A DNA stretch of 64,000 nucleotides from Cyrtodaria siliqua (GCA_037043455.1 JAWPHD010005078.1:107426-171425); one strand, 5' to 3'; positions 12,381 to 27,300 are shown, counted from the stretch's first letter. A program made the numbers and translations. The notes: generated by a model from the letters alone, not told the origin.

Positions 12381-15300
12381 GTTTATCTAGATGTAAATGG
12401 AGAGGGAGTCTGGAATGTTCATTCTTGTTGGCGCCATATAACCTTTTTTTGAGTTGGAATGCCATAAAACTCCAATTCAATTAAATCTAAACAATTTCAA
12501 TTTGCTTATAAAAATAATAAAAATTACTTCTTGTGATTTTATTCAAGTTGTATATCTCCTTATAATTTAATATGTACAATAATAAAGATTAAGTGGTCAT
12601 CATTGGAGCTGGAAAAAACAACAAAGTTTTTTGTAAACCCAAGTTTATAAAATACACGAACAATCCTAGTTAAATTACAGCGCATTGGTAAATCCCAGTT
12701 AAATTTTAGCTCATTAAATTAGTGATGATTGTAGTTTCTGCTTGTGCTTTGGCTCAAATATTTGGAAACTTGCACTTGGCCAGGGCTGTCTTTTGGGCCG
12801 TTATTCGGCCCCAGTCCCCCACCTGAAAAGTATCTTATTTTCCCCCACCTCAGTGTCCAAATTCCCCCCTTGAAAAAAAAAAGAAAAGAATTTTAAGAGA
12901 ACTAAGTGTTAATTGTGCTCCTGTTGAAGAAAGTAGAACAAAGTAAATGACATAACTGTCATTGGTACTTTTTGAACATAGTCTAACTCTTACAGCTAGT
13001 CAACATACATATTTTTTAAGTCTGTTTTGAACCCATTTATTGTTAAATGTATATTGGTTGGCATAAGTCCTTGCTTTATTTGTCTATTTAGTGTTATATA
13101 TCTATTTAATCAGCATGATTTCATTTTATATTGATGATATCATAATGTGTTATGGATGTTTGAACTTTCATGCAAAATTCTCCCTTTTACTGAAATTCAC
13201 GCGAAAATTCCCCCTTCTGAGGGACCCGGCCGGACCCATTCCCCCATGGTAGAAAGACAGCCCTGTTGGCAATGACAAAATTACTGAAATGAATGTAAAA
13301 GCATTTTGTAACATTGAATGAGAATAAAACGTGAAACTGACAAGTCATGGTATTTGCTATTGGTCAAAATGTAATGAATGAGCCTCAAACTGACTCCTTA
13401 TTTACCACAATCTCATTAAAATCAGACTCTTTATCGCGCTATGATACTCTATATTACAAGGATCTAAGAACTCTCCATTGGAGGTCACATCAGATTGACC
13501 TTACAATTAGCCAATCAGATTTCAGCCTACAAAATTGTTCAGTATAGAACGATGTGGAGCAGTCTATGCTCGGTATTGAAAGAGACGATGTCCGTACTTA
13601 CTTAGCTTATAATCACCAAATAATTAACATGTCGCCAGTTGTCAATCATTTATCCATTTCAACCAATCAAACCAGAATGATACTTCCGACAAACAACAGC
13701 ACGTATATAAAGCACGTGCAACTATGTTATATAAACTATTGTCAATATACTCCGACATCAACAAAGGGGCGGAGATATCTAAGTACTGGCGACATGTCAA
13801 TTGCGTTGACAAACATAATACACCAACCATTATTGAATATTTACTGAAAAAAAGATTGTTGACGGAATTTAAGTGGTACAAAAAAAAATACCGATTCGTG
13901 GGATTGAACCCACACTAAAATGACACCGCGGGTCATCAGTCGGTGGAATATATATTTTCAAAACACGCAGCGCCCATGATTTTCTTTGTATCTTGATATG
14001 AAATGTGCCATTTAGTGCATTTCTTTTAATTCATCGCGCAATGGGGATTATCCACAGTAACACATGAAGACGTTATCTTTATTCGGATAAACATGTAGAT
14101 CTACATGTACGACAGTGGATTTTCGTTCACTCCAAGGTCATCTGAGATGCATATGAAACACACGATTTCATTGGTTGAATTTAGTTGATCTTATCATGAA
14201 TATTGATTAGATGAAAGGTCGATCTGACGTGACCTACGTGTACAAGGGAGTGGTCAGATCCTATAGTGGAGAGTATCAAAGCGTAATTAAATTAGGTCAT
14301 GATTTTATTTACCATGAAATCCATTCTGCACAGTAACATGAAGCCATATAAATCTAGCATTATAATATACACCATGGTTTACTAAAACCATTTTAAACCT
14401 GATTTCATGAAAAAATCTAGGATACAGCGAATTCAATTTTTTTTTTTTTTTTACATTTTTATTATTGTCTAACATTTTTAAATTTGTTGATATTGCGTTA
14501 TATTTTTTTTTTTAAATTAACTGTTATTCAGATTTCAACTAATGGGGTGTGCAAATGACATTTCTGAAAAATTACTTGATTTATGACCATCAATCACCCT
14601 GTGATGGGATGTGATTACATAACATAATCTATACCAGAGATAAGCAAGCATTCAAGTGACAAGGGTTTTATTGCACCACACTCCCTCCAGGCAAGATTTG
14701 ATTACATAATCAGTTCTGACATGTAAGACACAGGCTCTGTGTACATTATGAACTACTAGGTGCCATCAGGGAGTACGTTATAGGGAGGAGAAATTATAGG
14801 GAGGAGAAACGGGCTCGTTTTGCCGATTTATGTTGTCGCGCATGTGTTTCACTACTCCGTGAAAATGACTATTTTCCGGTTGTTTCGCGAGTGTGTGAAA
14901 AACAGCAAATTCTTATAAATTATTACACTTACAAACTCAATAAAGGTGCTAAATGTAAACATAAGTATTATTTATTTACATTGTGTCCTCTGATACAGAG
15001 CGTGTATTTGTTTGCATGTTTAAAACCACATTTTACCAGACGGTTCCGTGTAACAAAGATGGCGCCACTCTGCGCCAAATAAACGATGGTGACAGTGTAT
15101 AGCTATTGTAAACGAGATACGAGACTACGGGTTATTTAGGCATTAATAATAATAAAAAGTGAATAGTAAACATATTTATCTTTGTAAAGAAGGTAATTGC
15201 ATGGTGGTGATTATAAGACAAAGCCTAAAAAGAGGTGATGAAAATGTGCCTTTTGAGATATCAGCTAAATTTTTAATTTTATAGAATTAAAAAGGGTGTG

Positions 15301-18300
15301 GAGCTATTGCAAACGAGATACGAAGTATGGGTTATATTAGGCATTAATAATAACAAAAATTGAATAGTAGACATATTTATCTTTGTCAAGAATGTAATTT
15401 CGTGATGTTGATTATAACAGAAAGCCGTAAAAAGGGGCTGTAAAAACTGCCTTATTTGAGATGTTGGCTGAATTTTTAACTTTTCAAATGTAACGCGCTT
15501 ACGATTGATTTACCTGTATCGATAAAATAGTAAATGGCGGCGTTCTAGCGCGACAACATAAATCGATAAACTAGAGCGTTAATGAACCCGTTTCTCCTCC
15601 CTATAACGTACTCCCTGGTGCCATTAGCAGGCATAATTTTGTGTTTAGTAAACAGTTAAAGAAAAAACAGTTTTTATTTACACACTTTTAGGTAGCATAC
15701 ATAAATACCCAAATATAAATACCAGAGAGCTCTAAGATAAGAATTTTAATATTATTCTTTTTATTACCATTTTTTATATATATATAATTATTATAAAACA
15801 ATTTTTACTCCAAATAATTTTTTTCTGATCAATATGTTATTACCCTTCATTTGTTTACATATTGCTTTTTTGCTTTTGTTACTCAGAATTATTCTAAAGT
15901 TTATGGTTTCAACTAAATTGTCAAATTTTGTGTTTGCGTATGTTTGTGTTTTCTTTTTTACTTTACAACACAAACAAACAATTGACTCAAAAAAAAACGT
16001 CTTTATTCATGGAAAGATAACTCGTAATTTTATTTACGCTGTGATCGATATTGATACATTTTCCATCCGAGAACGGCGTTACGCTTTTACCTGACGGTAT
16101 GTTTTCGTATTATCTGAACGGATATAAATACATGGACAAGATTGCAGTACCTATTAATTTAATATACATTATTTCAACACAGTTAAACTGAGTTTAACAT
16201 AAACATCAAACCTTTCTATAATTTAAAATGCTTGCTTGACAATTTTGTCATGCATAGATTTTTTCTGAATATGTTCAAATAGTAAATAAACCTATTCTAC
16301 ATCTACACACCAGTGACAAGCAGTCTTCAAATTAACCCATTAGCCCCAAGTCCGGGGCTGAGTAAACTGTCATTCGGGCTAGTGATTTATTTAAATTTAT
16401 ATAGTCGGGCTTAAGGAAAATGTACGGGTTTTCATGGAGTATATATAAGAATTCGGGCTAGTGACATGAAAATTTTAATTCAAAGACTAGACAAGTCGAG
16501 GGCTCGGCGCAAGACTATGGTAACTGCACTTTTTGTCAAAATGACTTTTTCAGGTTTTTGGAAGTACTTTAGTCATTTACATAACCTGACAAAATATTAT
16601 AGAAATATGTTAAGGTTTATTTGAAAATTCTAGAAAATGCAATACTATTGTAACTGAATTTGATATTTTTTTTAACGCAATACTATTGTATGTAGACTTA
16701 CAAAAGTATTGCACTTGAAAAAACACAATAGCTGTATCGTAAGTATTGTGCAAGACTATGGCAACTGCATAGTATTGCATGGAAAATGTATTGCATGAAA
16801 ATGTTTTTTTTTTAATAAATAATATAAAATGGAACCAAAGGTATAAAAAAACACTTTCTTGCCAAAAAATAATGTGTCCCTATTTAAAAAATATAATATA
16901 AATATATTAAAATATAAAAAATTAAAAAAAAACTTAAAAAAAACTTTGGATTTTGACCAAGTTTTTGATATTTTATAAGATTTTTTTTAAGAGGAACTGA
17001 ACTTAAAACGTATGTATATCGTTTTCATTTTTTGGAAGCCTTACAGTAAATCCCAATACAGTATAAAATGAACATTTTATTATATAAACAATTAACTAAA
17101 ATAAGATTGGGTGTTTTTTTTTGCCTATGTTGAGGTATTAAATAAAGTAACTGTTATGTCAGTTTCTGATGATGAAGAATCTGCATTGTCTGTTTCTATT
17201 TCTGATGAAAATAGTCTTGTTTGATTTGACCAGTCCTAACCATTCTGAAAATAGTTTAAATTGACAATCGATGTAAAAATCCTGCCAATATTGATACAGT
17301 TCATTCGAGTCGCATAGTCAGGAGGGTGGTAGCACTGATACAGTTCAGTCCGGGTTGCATAGTCATGGGGTTGGTAGCACTGATACAGTTCTGTCTGAGT
17401 CGCAAAGTCAAGGTTGTGGTAGCACTGATACAGTCCAATCCAGGACACATAGTCAGGGGGTTGGTAGCACTGAACCAGTTCAGTCTGAGTCGCAAAGTTA
17501 AGGTTGTGGTAGCACTGATACAGTTCAGTCCGGGTCGCATAGTCAGGGGGTTGGTAGCACTGATACAGTTCATTCTGAGTCGCAAAGTCAAGGTTGTGGT
17601 AGCACTGATACAGTTCAGTCCAGGTTGCATAGTCAAGAGAGTGGTAGCACAGATACAGTTCAGTCCGGATCATATAGTCGGTGGGGTGGTAGCACAGATA
17701 CAGTTCAGTGTGAGTCGCAAAGTCTAGGGGGTGGTAGCACAGATACAGTTCAGTCTGAGTCGCAAAGTCAAGGGGGTGGTAGCACAGATACAGTTCAGTC
17801 TGAGTCGCAAAGTCAAGGGGGTGGTAGCACTGATACAGTTCAGTCTGAGTCGCAAAGTCAAGAGGGTGGTAGCATTGATACAGTTCAGTCTGAGTCGCAA
17901 AGTCATGGGGGTGGTAGCACTGATACAGTTCAGTCAGAGTCGCATAGTCATGGGAGTGGTAGCACTGATACAGTTCAGTCTGAGTCACATAATGAACCAG
18001 GACATTCAAGAAACAGGAAGTAGGTTACAAATGACATAGGTACAAAGAGTAGGGAAAGAAAAGAAATCCAACAAAATGAAAAATAAACATTTCAAAACAA
18101 AATCGAAACTCTAAGCATAAGTGACCAAATGGTTGCAACTGCACATAAAAAGAGAAATTCTGTTGGGATTTGCCAAAATGACCAATGGGGTCGGCATGAC
18201 TCCCCACCAAACAGAACACCCGAAAATCAGAAAGAAAGGGTAAGAAATCCTATCAAATCCTTCAATACAATTGAGAGTCATTAATGTAGAAAGGACAGTA

Positions 18301-21300
18301 ATAAAAGCTTTCTTCCTGCAGGACTAAGTCTTGCAAAAATGTATAGGTTGTACTGTGAAGAGTGTGACAGTGAAGGGGTTGCAAAGGTGTCAATGGGTTT
18401 TTATGACATATTGAACACTGAATTTATTTTGGCCTTTCACAAACCAATAAAGGACCGATGTGATGTCTGTGTGAGTTATGAAAAAAAAAGAGTCCAGTCT
18501 ATTCTGTGAACTTGTTTTACAGACAGCGCTCAAAGCCCAAATTTACTGATCTAGTTTTGAAGAGACTGAGCACAGATGGGAATCCAATTGCAAAAGCAAA
18601 GTAATTAAATAGATCTATCGACACTTTGTAAAATGGGATAATTTCAAGTGTCTACCGTCCTTTTTTTTTCTGGCATGGCGCAGTCGGTAGAGCGGTGGAT
18701 TTGTAACCGAGTTCAATCATCCGTGGTGCCACTGAGTTTTGTCGGTGTGTTCTTGGGCAAGACATTTTCCCTTAGCCTTGTCCGTCGGAGAGGGGCATAA
18801 ACCGAGCGGTCCCGTGTATCGGTCTATCCTCCGAGCACGTTAAAGAACCATAGGAAACTATTTGATAATAAGAGTAGGGCACGGCTCCCGGATTCCTATG
18901 TATCCTTCCCCTCTCTCTGGGGCGGCTCTAAATAACCTATACTGTGTTGATGAGCCGTTAAACAACATTCATTCAATTCAATTTTTACGTTTGCCCCATG
19001 AAATGGATGATGAATAACGGACGTAAAATAAAAATTAACAAGTTACAATAAAAGTACACTACTGTTATGTTTGATAATCTTCATTTTTTTTTAAAGAATG
19101 ATCCCTATGATAATTCATAGTTAACCAAAATCATAGTTATAGATTTAGTGTTTGTTGAGGCTAATGAGATATGAAATTATCGAACTTGCATGTCCATGTT
19201 AAATATTAATATGAATGCGTACATAATAAGCCATCTTATTAAATATCTAGCTATTTATTCTCTAATTAATGTTTGATGGAAAGAGAGCATGCATATTGTT
19301 CATATTATGAAGTTTGCCTGCTTTTTTGAAAATATTTGTGGTCAATAAATGTATCGTTTTTTGACTACCGGTAGTTTAATATTAATGTAATGCTTCATCT
19401 TTGTCATTAAACATAATTTAAGAGTTCCTTAAACATTTGTCATGAAATAACATTGTTATGAACAAGATAATATAATATTGATAAATATGTGAACATTGTA
19501 TGGCAAATGTAAACTAAATAGAATTTATTTTTAAAACGGTTTCATTTTTATGATGCTTTAGGACTGGTCAAATCAGTAATTGTTGTCACCAAAATAATTT
19601 GATTGTAAAAAATTATAATTTTTTTTACTATTTATTGAAATTTGATAAATAATATTGCACTCCTTACCCTGTACAGAACTTGGAAGAATTTAAATATACA
19701 AATTAAATAACCTAGTATTATTATCTGAGATAAAATAATGTTATTGATCTTATATTATTGAAGTTGATTTTGGATATTTTAATCTACTGTGCATTTCAGG
19801 ATGCCTGTGCGTCAAATATGAATCAAGATTTTTTTTATTGCTTACTTTGTTTTCATACCTGATATGGTTAGAAAGAACGAAGGATCTGTTTGCAATCCTG
19901 TCATAGCCATACTGTATGCTTCACAAAGGCTAAAATTCATTTTGACCCCATTGTTTCCATTGTATAAATTAAAACAACATGGCGATGTTATTTTTTAAAA
20001 ATTGTTCGTCTGCACATGTCTGTTTCTAGGATTCAGATGTACCAAGTAAAACGTATGTTGTTGTTGTTCAATCTTCAGCACCTCCGGCAATCAATAATAC
20101 TAATATCCTGTATTTTGAAATGAAAACCATTATATCTAGCAAATAAGGGTAGGTAAATAGTATACTGCGGTTATAATTTGTAATTCACACCACGTTGGTC
20201 AATTGATTTCTTTAAGTCACCCTACCTTAGAAAAAAATTAATCTTCTGCCATCACCATTTTGTTTTCGGCTGTCAATAAATTTACATGTAAACACAGGGT
20301 GGGGTGTTCAAAATGAATTTTTGACTTTGCGAAGCTCAGAGCATAGCTACGCGAAGACTGAAAACTGATTCAGGAGCGTCCGTTTTCATTCTTTTCGATC
20401 ATATCAGGTATGAAAACATAGAAAGTAATAAAAAAAAATCTTGATTCATATTCGACGCATAGGTACCCTGAAATGCACAGTAGAATGTTTATCAATTGTA
20501 GGGTCCAGGCTGATATGGATTTACAAAATGATCAGAGACATGCTCAGCACAATATATGTAGAGATTAACCAGTAATATTTCACTCAAAAAAGAAATTTCT
20601 TAATCCTATTTTATTAATGTTTTTATTCCAAAAAAATATAACAATAATAATCCTAATGTTCATCTAAAATTGAACATCACTATTACAAACAATATCTAGA
20701 TAATGATAAAAAATATATCTAATGATATGAATATTTATTAAGTTTATATGTCTAGTCATTATCTTAGTATGCTAAAACCTGGAAAGTAAAATGAAAATCA
20801 TGTTTGTGTAAAGTTTGAAAAAAAATGAAGTTACCAGTGTGGTCATTATTCAAAGATCACAATTTCTTATAGAATATTGAATAAAACATGGTAACAACAT
20901 TACATGTGTTCAGCATTTGTTTGGTATTTAATTTGGTATAGTCTTGCAATGTGTATTGAGTAAAAAAAAGATTAAAAATACCATGCAAGACTATGGTAAG
21001 TTGACTTACCATAGTCTTGCCAATTTAAATACATTCGCCGATACCAGCTTTCAGTGGCAAGACTATTGCAAGTGAAATATTTTTCAACTAACTCGAAAAT
21101 TAATAAATGTTTTTGAAATTATTTATTATACATTAAAAAGGAATCTTTTTGATAACTTAAATCACAATGACATTTTATAATGATCAAATTTTATGGAAGA
21201 TATTCAGTTTATTCCTTCTCCTGTAAAAAAATGAAAAAAAGCAGTTACCATAGTCTTGCGCCGAGCCCTCGAAGTACGGACCAGTTTGACAATAGAACCA

Positions 21301-24300
21301 TGAATTCTGAATACGGCGATTGGCAAAAGTTAGAACGCTGTGTATTTATGTTTCGCTACGCACTGAAATAAATATTTTGTGTTTTTCTCACATTTGTTTA
21401 CTTTTTTAATACGCGCAGAACAAAAACTTCTGCATTTTTTGGCTCATATATATCTGTACATTACGCAGATACGCAGCTTATCCTAAGAGCTCTGAATACC
21501 ATATTTCTAAAATGCTCTAAAAGCACAACCTTTCTTTTGTGGTAAAAAAATAAATGTACCAGTGTATTTTGTTAACAATCTTTCAGTCATATCACCAGTG
21601 TGTAATTATAATTACATCATGCTGGGAAGACTTGTCCTTAGCATTACTCTTATAATGCTGAACGTCAAGACTCAAGTAATAGTTGAACTGAATTGAATTG
21701 GGGTTTTAAGGCGCACCAACACATGAAAAGGTTATATGGCGCCTAAAAGGCATGAACATGCCAGGCTCATCTTCCATGTACATCGAGATAAAATATGGAA
21801 AATGGGCCTAGAACTTTCTCACCCTGAACACCAGTACCATATATATATGAAGTATGACTTGGGCGAGGATTGAACCCACAACCTCATGCATGCGAGGCGT
21901 ACATTCTACCACTATGCCACCGTGGTGGTTTCCTAAGAAAGTGACCGTTAAACTTGTTACACACACATTTGCTTTTTTTCAAGAAGTCAAGCTAAACCAC
22001 ATTTGTATGTCACTTTAGTTTAAAGGGACACATGGCAATCTTGATTTAAAAACTTGCAGTATAATCCCCATAATTTTTTCTACATAATTTGCATTTGTTT
22101 AGTCATTAATATTAAAAATATAGAACGGTAAATTCAGTTCTAAATTGCACTTTTCATCATGTTCATAGTAAAGTGTCATTTTATTGACTATAAAATAAAA
22201 AAATAAACCTGTAAGTCATCAAGTTTTAAAGGCGCAGTTCAACAAAACCACTTTAATACGTAAAACCCCCACCAAATAATGCATTTTTTTGGGCTGTCAG
22301 GCCTTTTTCTACTATTCTCACGGGCCCGACTATCGGACCCATTCCCAATGCCAAATATAGTTGTTTTTTCCCAATTCTGAAATAAAATTCCCCTTCCTAG
22401 TCCACAGGACGAGGACGAATTTAAGAAGGAATTAAACATTACAAAATCAAATTTACAGTATGTGCGTGAAACGTAAGAAAAACAGCTGAAATATTACCAG
22501 GACGCTCCCAAATTGAAACCGGAAATAATAAATATCAACAGTCATGACGTCACGCGGTTTAGTCTAATATATTTCCCAATCACGGAACGCGTTCATTTTG
22601 GGGTTGTTTATAATAACAGGACGTGGAACTACAACGTTTTGTGAATAAATTCAAGCTATTGATGTTTATTTAACGTTGATGATTAACAGTGAACACTGTT
22701 ATAGTTTTTGGATTAATTTTTATGTGTTATATAGAAATAAAGAACACGGTTGTAGTTTCAATGCTTTATTGCAAAATATTTACAAAGTCAGGTCAAATAT
22801 AGAAATGTTTACAAGGAAATACTATAAAAATAACAATATTTGAATCATGTATCATGTATTGAAACCAGGCAATTAAAACAACCTGATATTTATGTACAAC
22901 TAACTTATGAAAATTCCCAATTTGAGGCGTAAAGCGATTAAATTTCTTCCCAATTGGGCAAAATTTACGGCATAAATTTTCCCAGGGTCTTTTTCCCAAA
23001 ATGGGCGGAAAAAGGCCTGGCTGTTTTTATAGCCATTCATGATTGGGCTATATTCCCAATGCCAAAACATATATTTTCCCCAATTTTGAGACAAAAGTTT
23101 CCAATTGAAAAAAAAGGGTTAGTCTGACAAGTACTGAGAATAAAACTTTTTTAAAATTCCCAATTGTAACGATATGGGTTATCTCCCCTAAGTATAGAAA
23201 AAACCCTGTAATGGCAAAATTACACAACAAAACCGTTCATCAAAACTCTATCCAGCTGTTTAGGTCATATATAACAATCATCAGTCACTATATATGTGCC
23301 AAATAAAAGTATATGATTTTCATGGGTTCTTAAAATAAGCGTGATTGAATATGCATAAAACTTAGTTTGACGGTCCAGTTTTGGGTTTTTAGTCAAAGTT
23401 TACATAGTTTGGATTCTCAAAATTGTAAGTTATATATATATATATATACAAATAATATTATATAAATCGCCATCAGTAGCTTTAGAAATGGCGTACATAT
23501 TGTAATGTAAGATTTGACTGATGTTGACGGGATAGCTACTTTAAACTAGAGCTACAAATTAATGACATCATTTATTTTGAACAAAGTTGAAACCGTAATG
23601 CATGATTTACAAATTGCAATACGGGTCTGGAGGCTATATTGTAACAATACTGCAGTGCTCCAGATAAGCTTTCATCACGCATGAAAAATTTACATTTACT
23701 AATGCGTATTCTTAAAACAAGTTTTGAAAAAAACATTAATGTAAAATGTTTACCCTTAGTTGTTACCGAAAAACATAACATATTTCCTCGTCTGCTTTAT
23801 ATATATATATTCATTAAAGCTGTCTGTCTTTTTTAAATGGCATTAATTTGTGTCAAACAGCCGACTTCTTTTTTTTCCTTGCAAGCATCGACTAGTAATT
23901 GCTAGAGGTCACTTGATTGTCATTCAATACCTAACATCAGTAAGTATTGAGTATGATTGGATGCATTCGATTTTTCTACTGAAGTTTCAAGTGTGTATGC
24001 AGGTATTTGGTTCTCAATACTTAAAGACGATTTTTTAATGCATTCTTGTACTCGTTTATTTTATTTTTAATGTTTTTGATAGTGATGTACCGTACCGATT
24101 AATCGATTGAAACCGATCATCAGTTTTAATACTTAGGCATTTGATTATGATGATCGATTATGAAAGTATATAAACGACCAACTGTAAAATTTCACTTTGA
24201 TTAATTTTAAAATATGCAGGAAACAACAGATTGAAAATAAACCTGTTAAAATGAGCATGTACACAAATAAACACATTTATATTTGAGTTAGAATTACTTC

Positions 24301-27300
24301 ACTGATTAAAAGAAAATTACAATGGCATTATAAACTAGACAGGAATGAATACATTCAAAAACTTGTTTTAAGTTCATGCCTGAAATACAGATTTAAACTT
24401 TATGCTGACTAGCCGATTATAACCAATGATTGATCGGTTACATCCAACCAATTGTAACCTGGATGATCGATTGTAAATTTCAACCGATTGCACATCACTA
24501 GTTTTTGATGATTTGTTTGTTTGTATGATGTTTTACGTCATATTCAACACATGTAAGGTTATTTATGACAGTTGATTTATTTGTGGTGAAGGCATATCAC
24601 CCACTTTTTTTGGGGTAGAACTATGCACCACCCGCCATCCATAAGAGAGTTTTTGATGAAAAATATTCGTAATTACGCATAAGCGTCTTATCTGGACTAG
24701 GCTAGCGTTAGGAATTTAAAGCTTTTAGCCCTGAAAAAATTCTTTAGCCAGACTTTTGCCGAGATATTTTGTAACTTTAATTGAAGGCGCTAAAACCGTG
24801 TTTGCATACACATCAAAAGTAAGTTATAAGAGTATGCTTTAAACAAACCGTGTCACACTTCGTGCACTTGCTGTTTTGATCATATATTATGGCCATAAGA
24901 GGGCGCCACATTATTTGATATTTACCCAGCTCAGTAACGCAATTAAATATATGGATATTGTGTGCGTGAGGTGGGGACACAAACAAGTTGATTGACAGCG
25001 AGAGGCGGAACAGTGGGCGGCATCTATCGCACACAATTTGACAACGGTTTTCAATAAACACTGCGATAATTATTTAGTTAACTCCATTAGGGACGAATTT
25101 CAATCTGGTGGGGGTGTATGTAACCGGGTACAGGTATATGGTGAAATATCGATTCCTAACCGTATGTCCTCGATAGCTCAGTGGTTAGAGTGCTGGTATG
25201 GTAAAACAGAGACCCTGGGTTCGAGTCCCGGTTGAGGAATAATTTTTTCACCACCTGTTATATATGGATTCACCAGATCGCCAAAGTCTGGTGCATTTGC
25301 TATGTATTTCGAAAGATTTTCATTCGACAGTTCGGGTTTCGTTTTGCCTATGTTGATTTGGCGAATGGTTAATGCGAGCCTAGGTGGAGTACTGCCAATA
25401 CGTGTACATAGGCAATGGAAAATAACTTATTTCAAAGATGATTTTTAAAACTCACTGTTAACTGAATTAAAATTCCCTTTACATTTACATGTGACTTGCT
25501 ACAATCTGACTCACTTGTCCTAGATAATCGGAGATTCTACATGTTGAGCTCTGACAACAGACTGCATGAAAGTTGGTTGAGAGAGAGGGCAGGGTACATG
25601 GTCATGACATTTCATTCCTGTCAAGTTTATATTGTTTTTACAAAGTGTTCACTTTGATGTAATTTTTTATATGTGAAAAGAGTCTTTATATGTGAAAAGA
25701 GAAATTGTGTCATTACGCATCGCTACAGTTAAAAAAACAAAACATCCTCACTTTTTGAAGGACGTTTCCTTAAAGGCATTTTTTTACAACGGATTATTCT
25801 AAATGTATACATGTTATAAAATACAACACTTACCATTCTGGGGTTTTACTATCATAAACACTGTCGCCACCGTTCAACTTCAACGCATCAAGTTCTAACG
25901 TCATGAACTTGATGAAGGATTGAATGCGCCGGGCAAAACTTCATCAGAAATCCTCAAAAGTACTTTTCCTGGAAACTCCGTCTCAGCTTACTAAGTAGTG
26001 CATCATCCATTGCCCCAACTCTCTAGCGAAATGTTAACACATCCAATAATTGTTCTGGCCATGTTATTAAATCCAGTTTATTTGATTTCTGAATGAAAAT
26101 CCCGAACAAAAGAATGGCCGCCATGTTGTTCTTCTTTCATTTATGTCGATTTATACGCGTGATGCGGTTATATGTATCCTATAAGGGATACAATTATTTT
26201 GCTTAAAAACTACCATATACTATTTATACATGACCAGTGTTGTGCAATAACATCAATTTGTTAATAAATCGACACCTGTAAAGCATATTTCTTGTCAGGG
26301 AGCAAAAGAAAACAGTAATCACGATGGGACTATTTTCGCGGAAGCCGCATCACAACATACCCCGTCAAACCCTTAACTTTAGAGTGAAACCGCGGGTCAG
26401 ACCGGGTAGGATAATTAATAGGTCGCAAACGTAATGTATATATGTTTCACTGTTATTACAAACTAAATCTAAGAAAAGAGTGCTAAGTGTTTATATTCTG
26501 TAGGGGTACATAATTTTAATTATAACTCATGAATGGATGAATGTTTACAATTTAATTATATTTATAGTATCTATATGAGGTAACAAAGAAAACAGTTACA
26601 CTGTCCACTGTGACCGAGAAACATAATTTAAATTGTATTTGTATTTGACTGATTTGCTCAAGGGTCTTTTCAGACTTACTGCAACATTTTATATATACAT
26701 TTGTAAGGTTTATGGAGATGGCCCCAGACCTCCATAGATCTATGACGAGGCAAATACAGTTTTCTTTCTTTCTTTGCCATTCATTTTGGATATCAGTTAT
26801 TAAATAAACTGCTTACAGAACCTCTATCAGGTTTAACTTTCACTATGAAAAGATTTTTGCTTTCAATTTTTTTTTTAGTGAAAATAAAGCAAGATTGCCT
26901 TTAAAGAGTATGTTCAATTTCTTATTGACTTTTTACAATAGTATCGACCATCTTAACAGTATGTTTAAGGTTGTATATATAAATCTTCCTGCATTGTTGT
27001 ACATGTGGTTTACAAATCCTCTTGCATTGTTGTACATATGGTTTACAAGTTTGCATTACTGTACATATGGTTTACAAATCCTCTTGCATTGTTGTACATA
27101 TGGTTTACAAGTTTGCATTACTGTACATATGGTTTACAAGTCCTCTTGCATTGTTGTACATATGGTTTACAAGTTTGCATTACTGTACATATGGTTTACA
27201 GGTCCTCTTGCATTGTTGTACATATGGTTTACAAGTTTGCATTACTGTACATATGGCTTACAAATCCTCTTGCATTGTTGTACATATGGTTTACACGTTT

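Larger units (their letters stand above)
16497..21271. mobile_element. 4775-bp DNA transposon, 31-bp TIRs, TSD AAGT
   Basis: The TIR CGAGGGCTCGGCGCAAGACT continues to ATGGTAACTGC at the left, and the exact reverse complement ends at 21271. AAGT flanks both ends (16493-16496 and 21272-21275). The core GCAAGACTATGG(T/C)AA recurs inside near both ends (about 16748, 20980, and inverted at 20998 and 21055), as expected of transposase-binding subterminal repeats. Inside are a 45-bp minisatellite, a decayed transposon gene (18280-18620), a SINE (18671-18983) and a nested element (19784-20483). The rest is AT-rich. A 4-bp TSD excludes classic hAT, mariner and piggyBac; superfamily unknown. Confidence 0.93.

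Noticed and set aside
14891..15082. 63-codon frame [15 protein letters not shown]..
   Set aside because: Lies wholly inside a non-autonomous element; no domain and no conservation evidence.
17236..18009. 257-codon - strand frame of [15 protein letters not shown] repeats
   Set aside because: By-product of the 45-bp minisatellite; the neighbouring coding relic is on the + strand.
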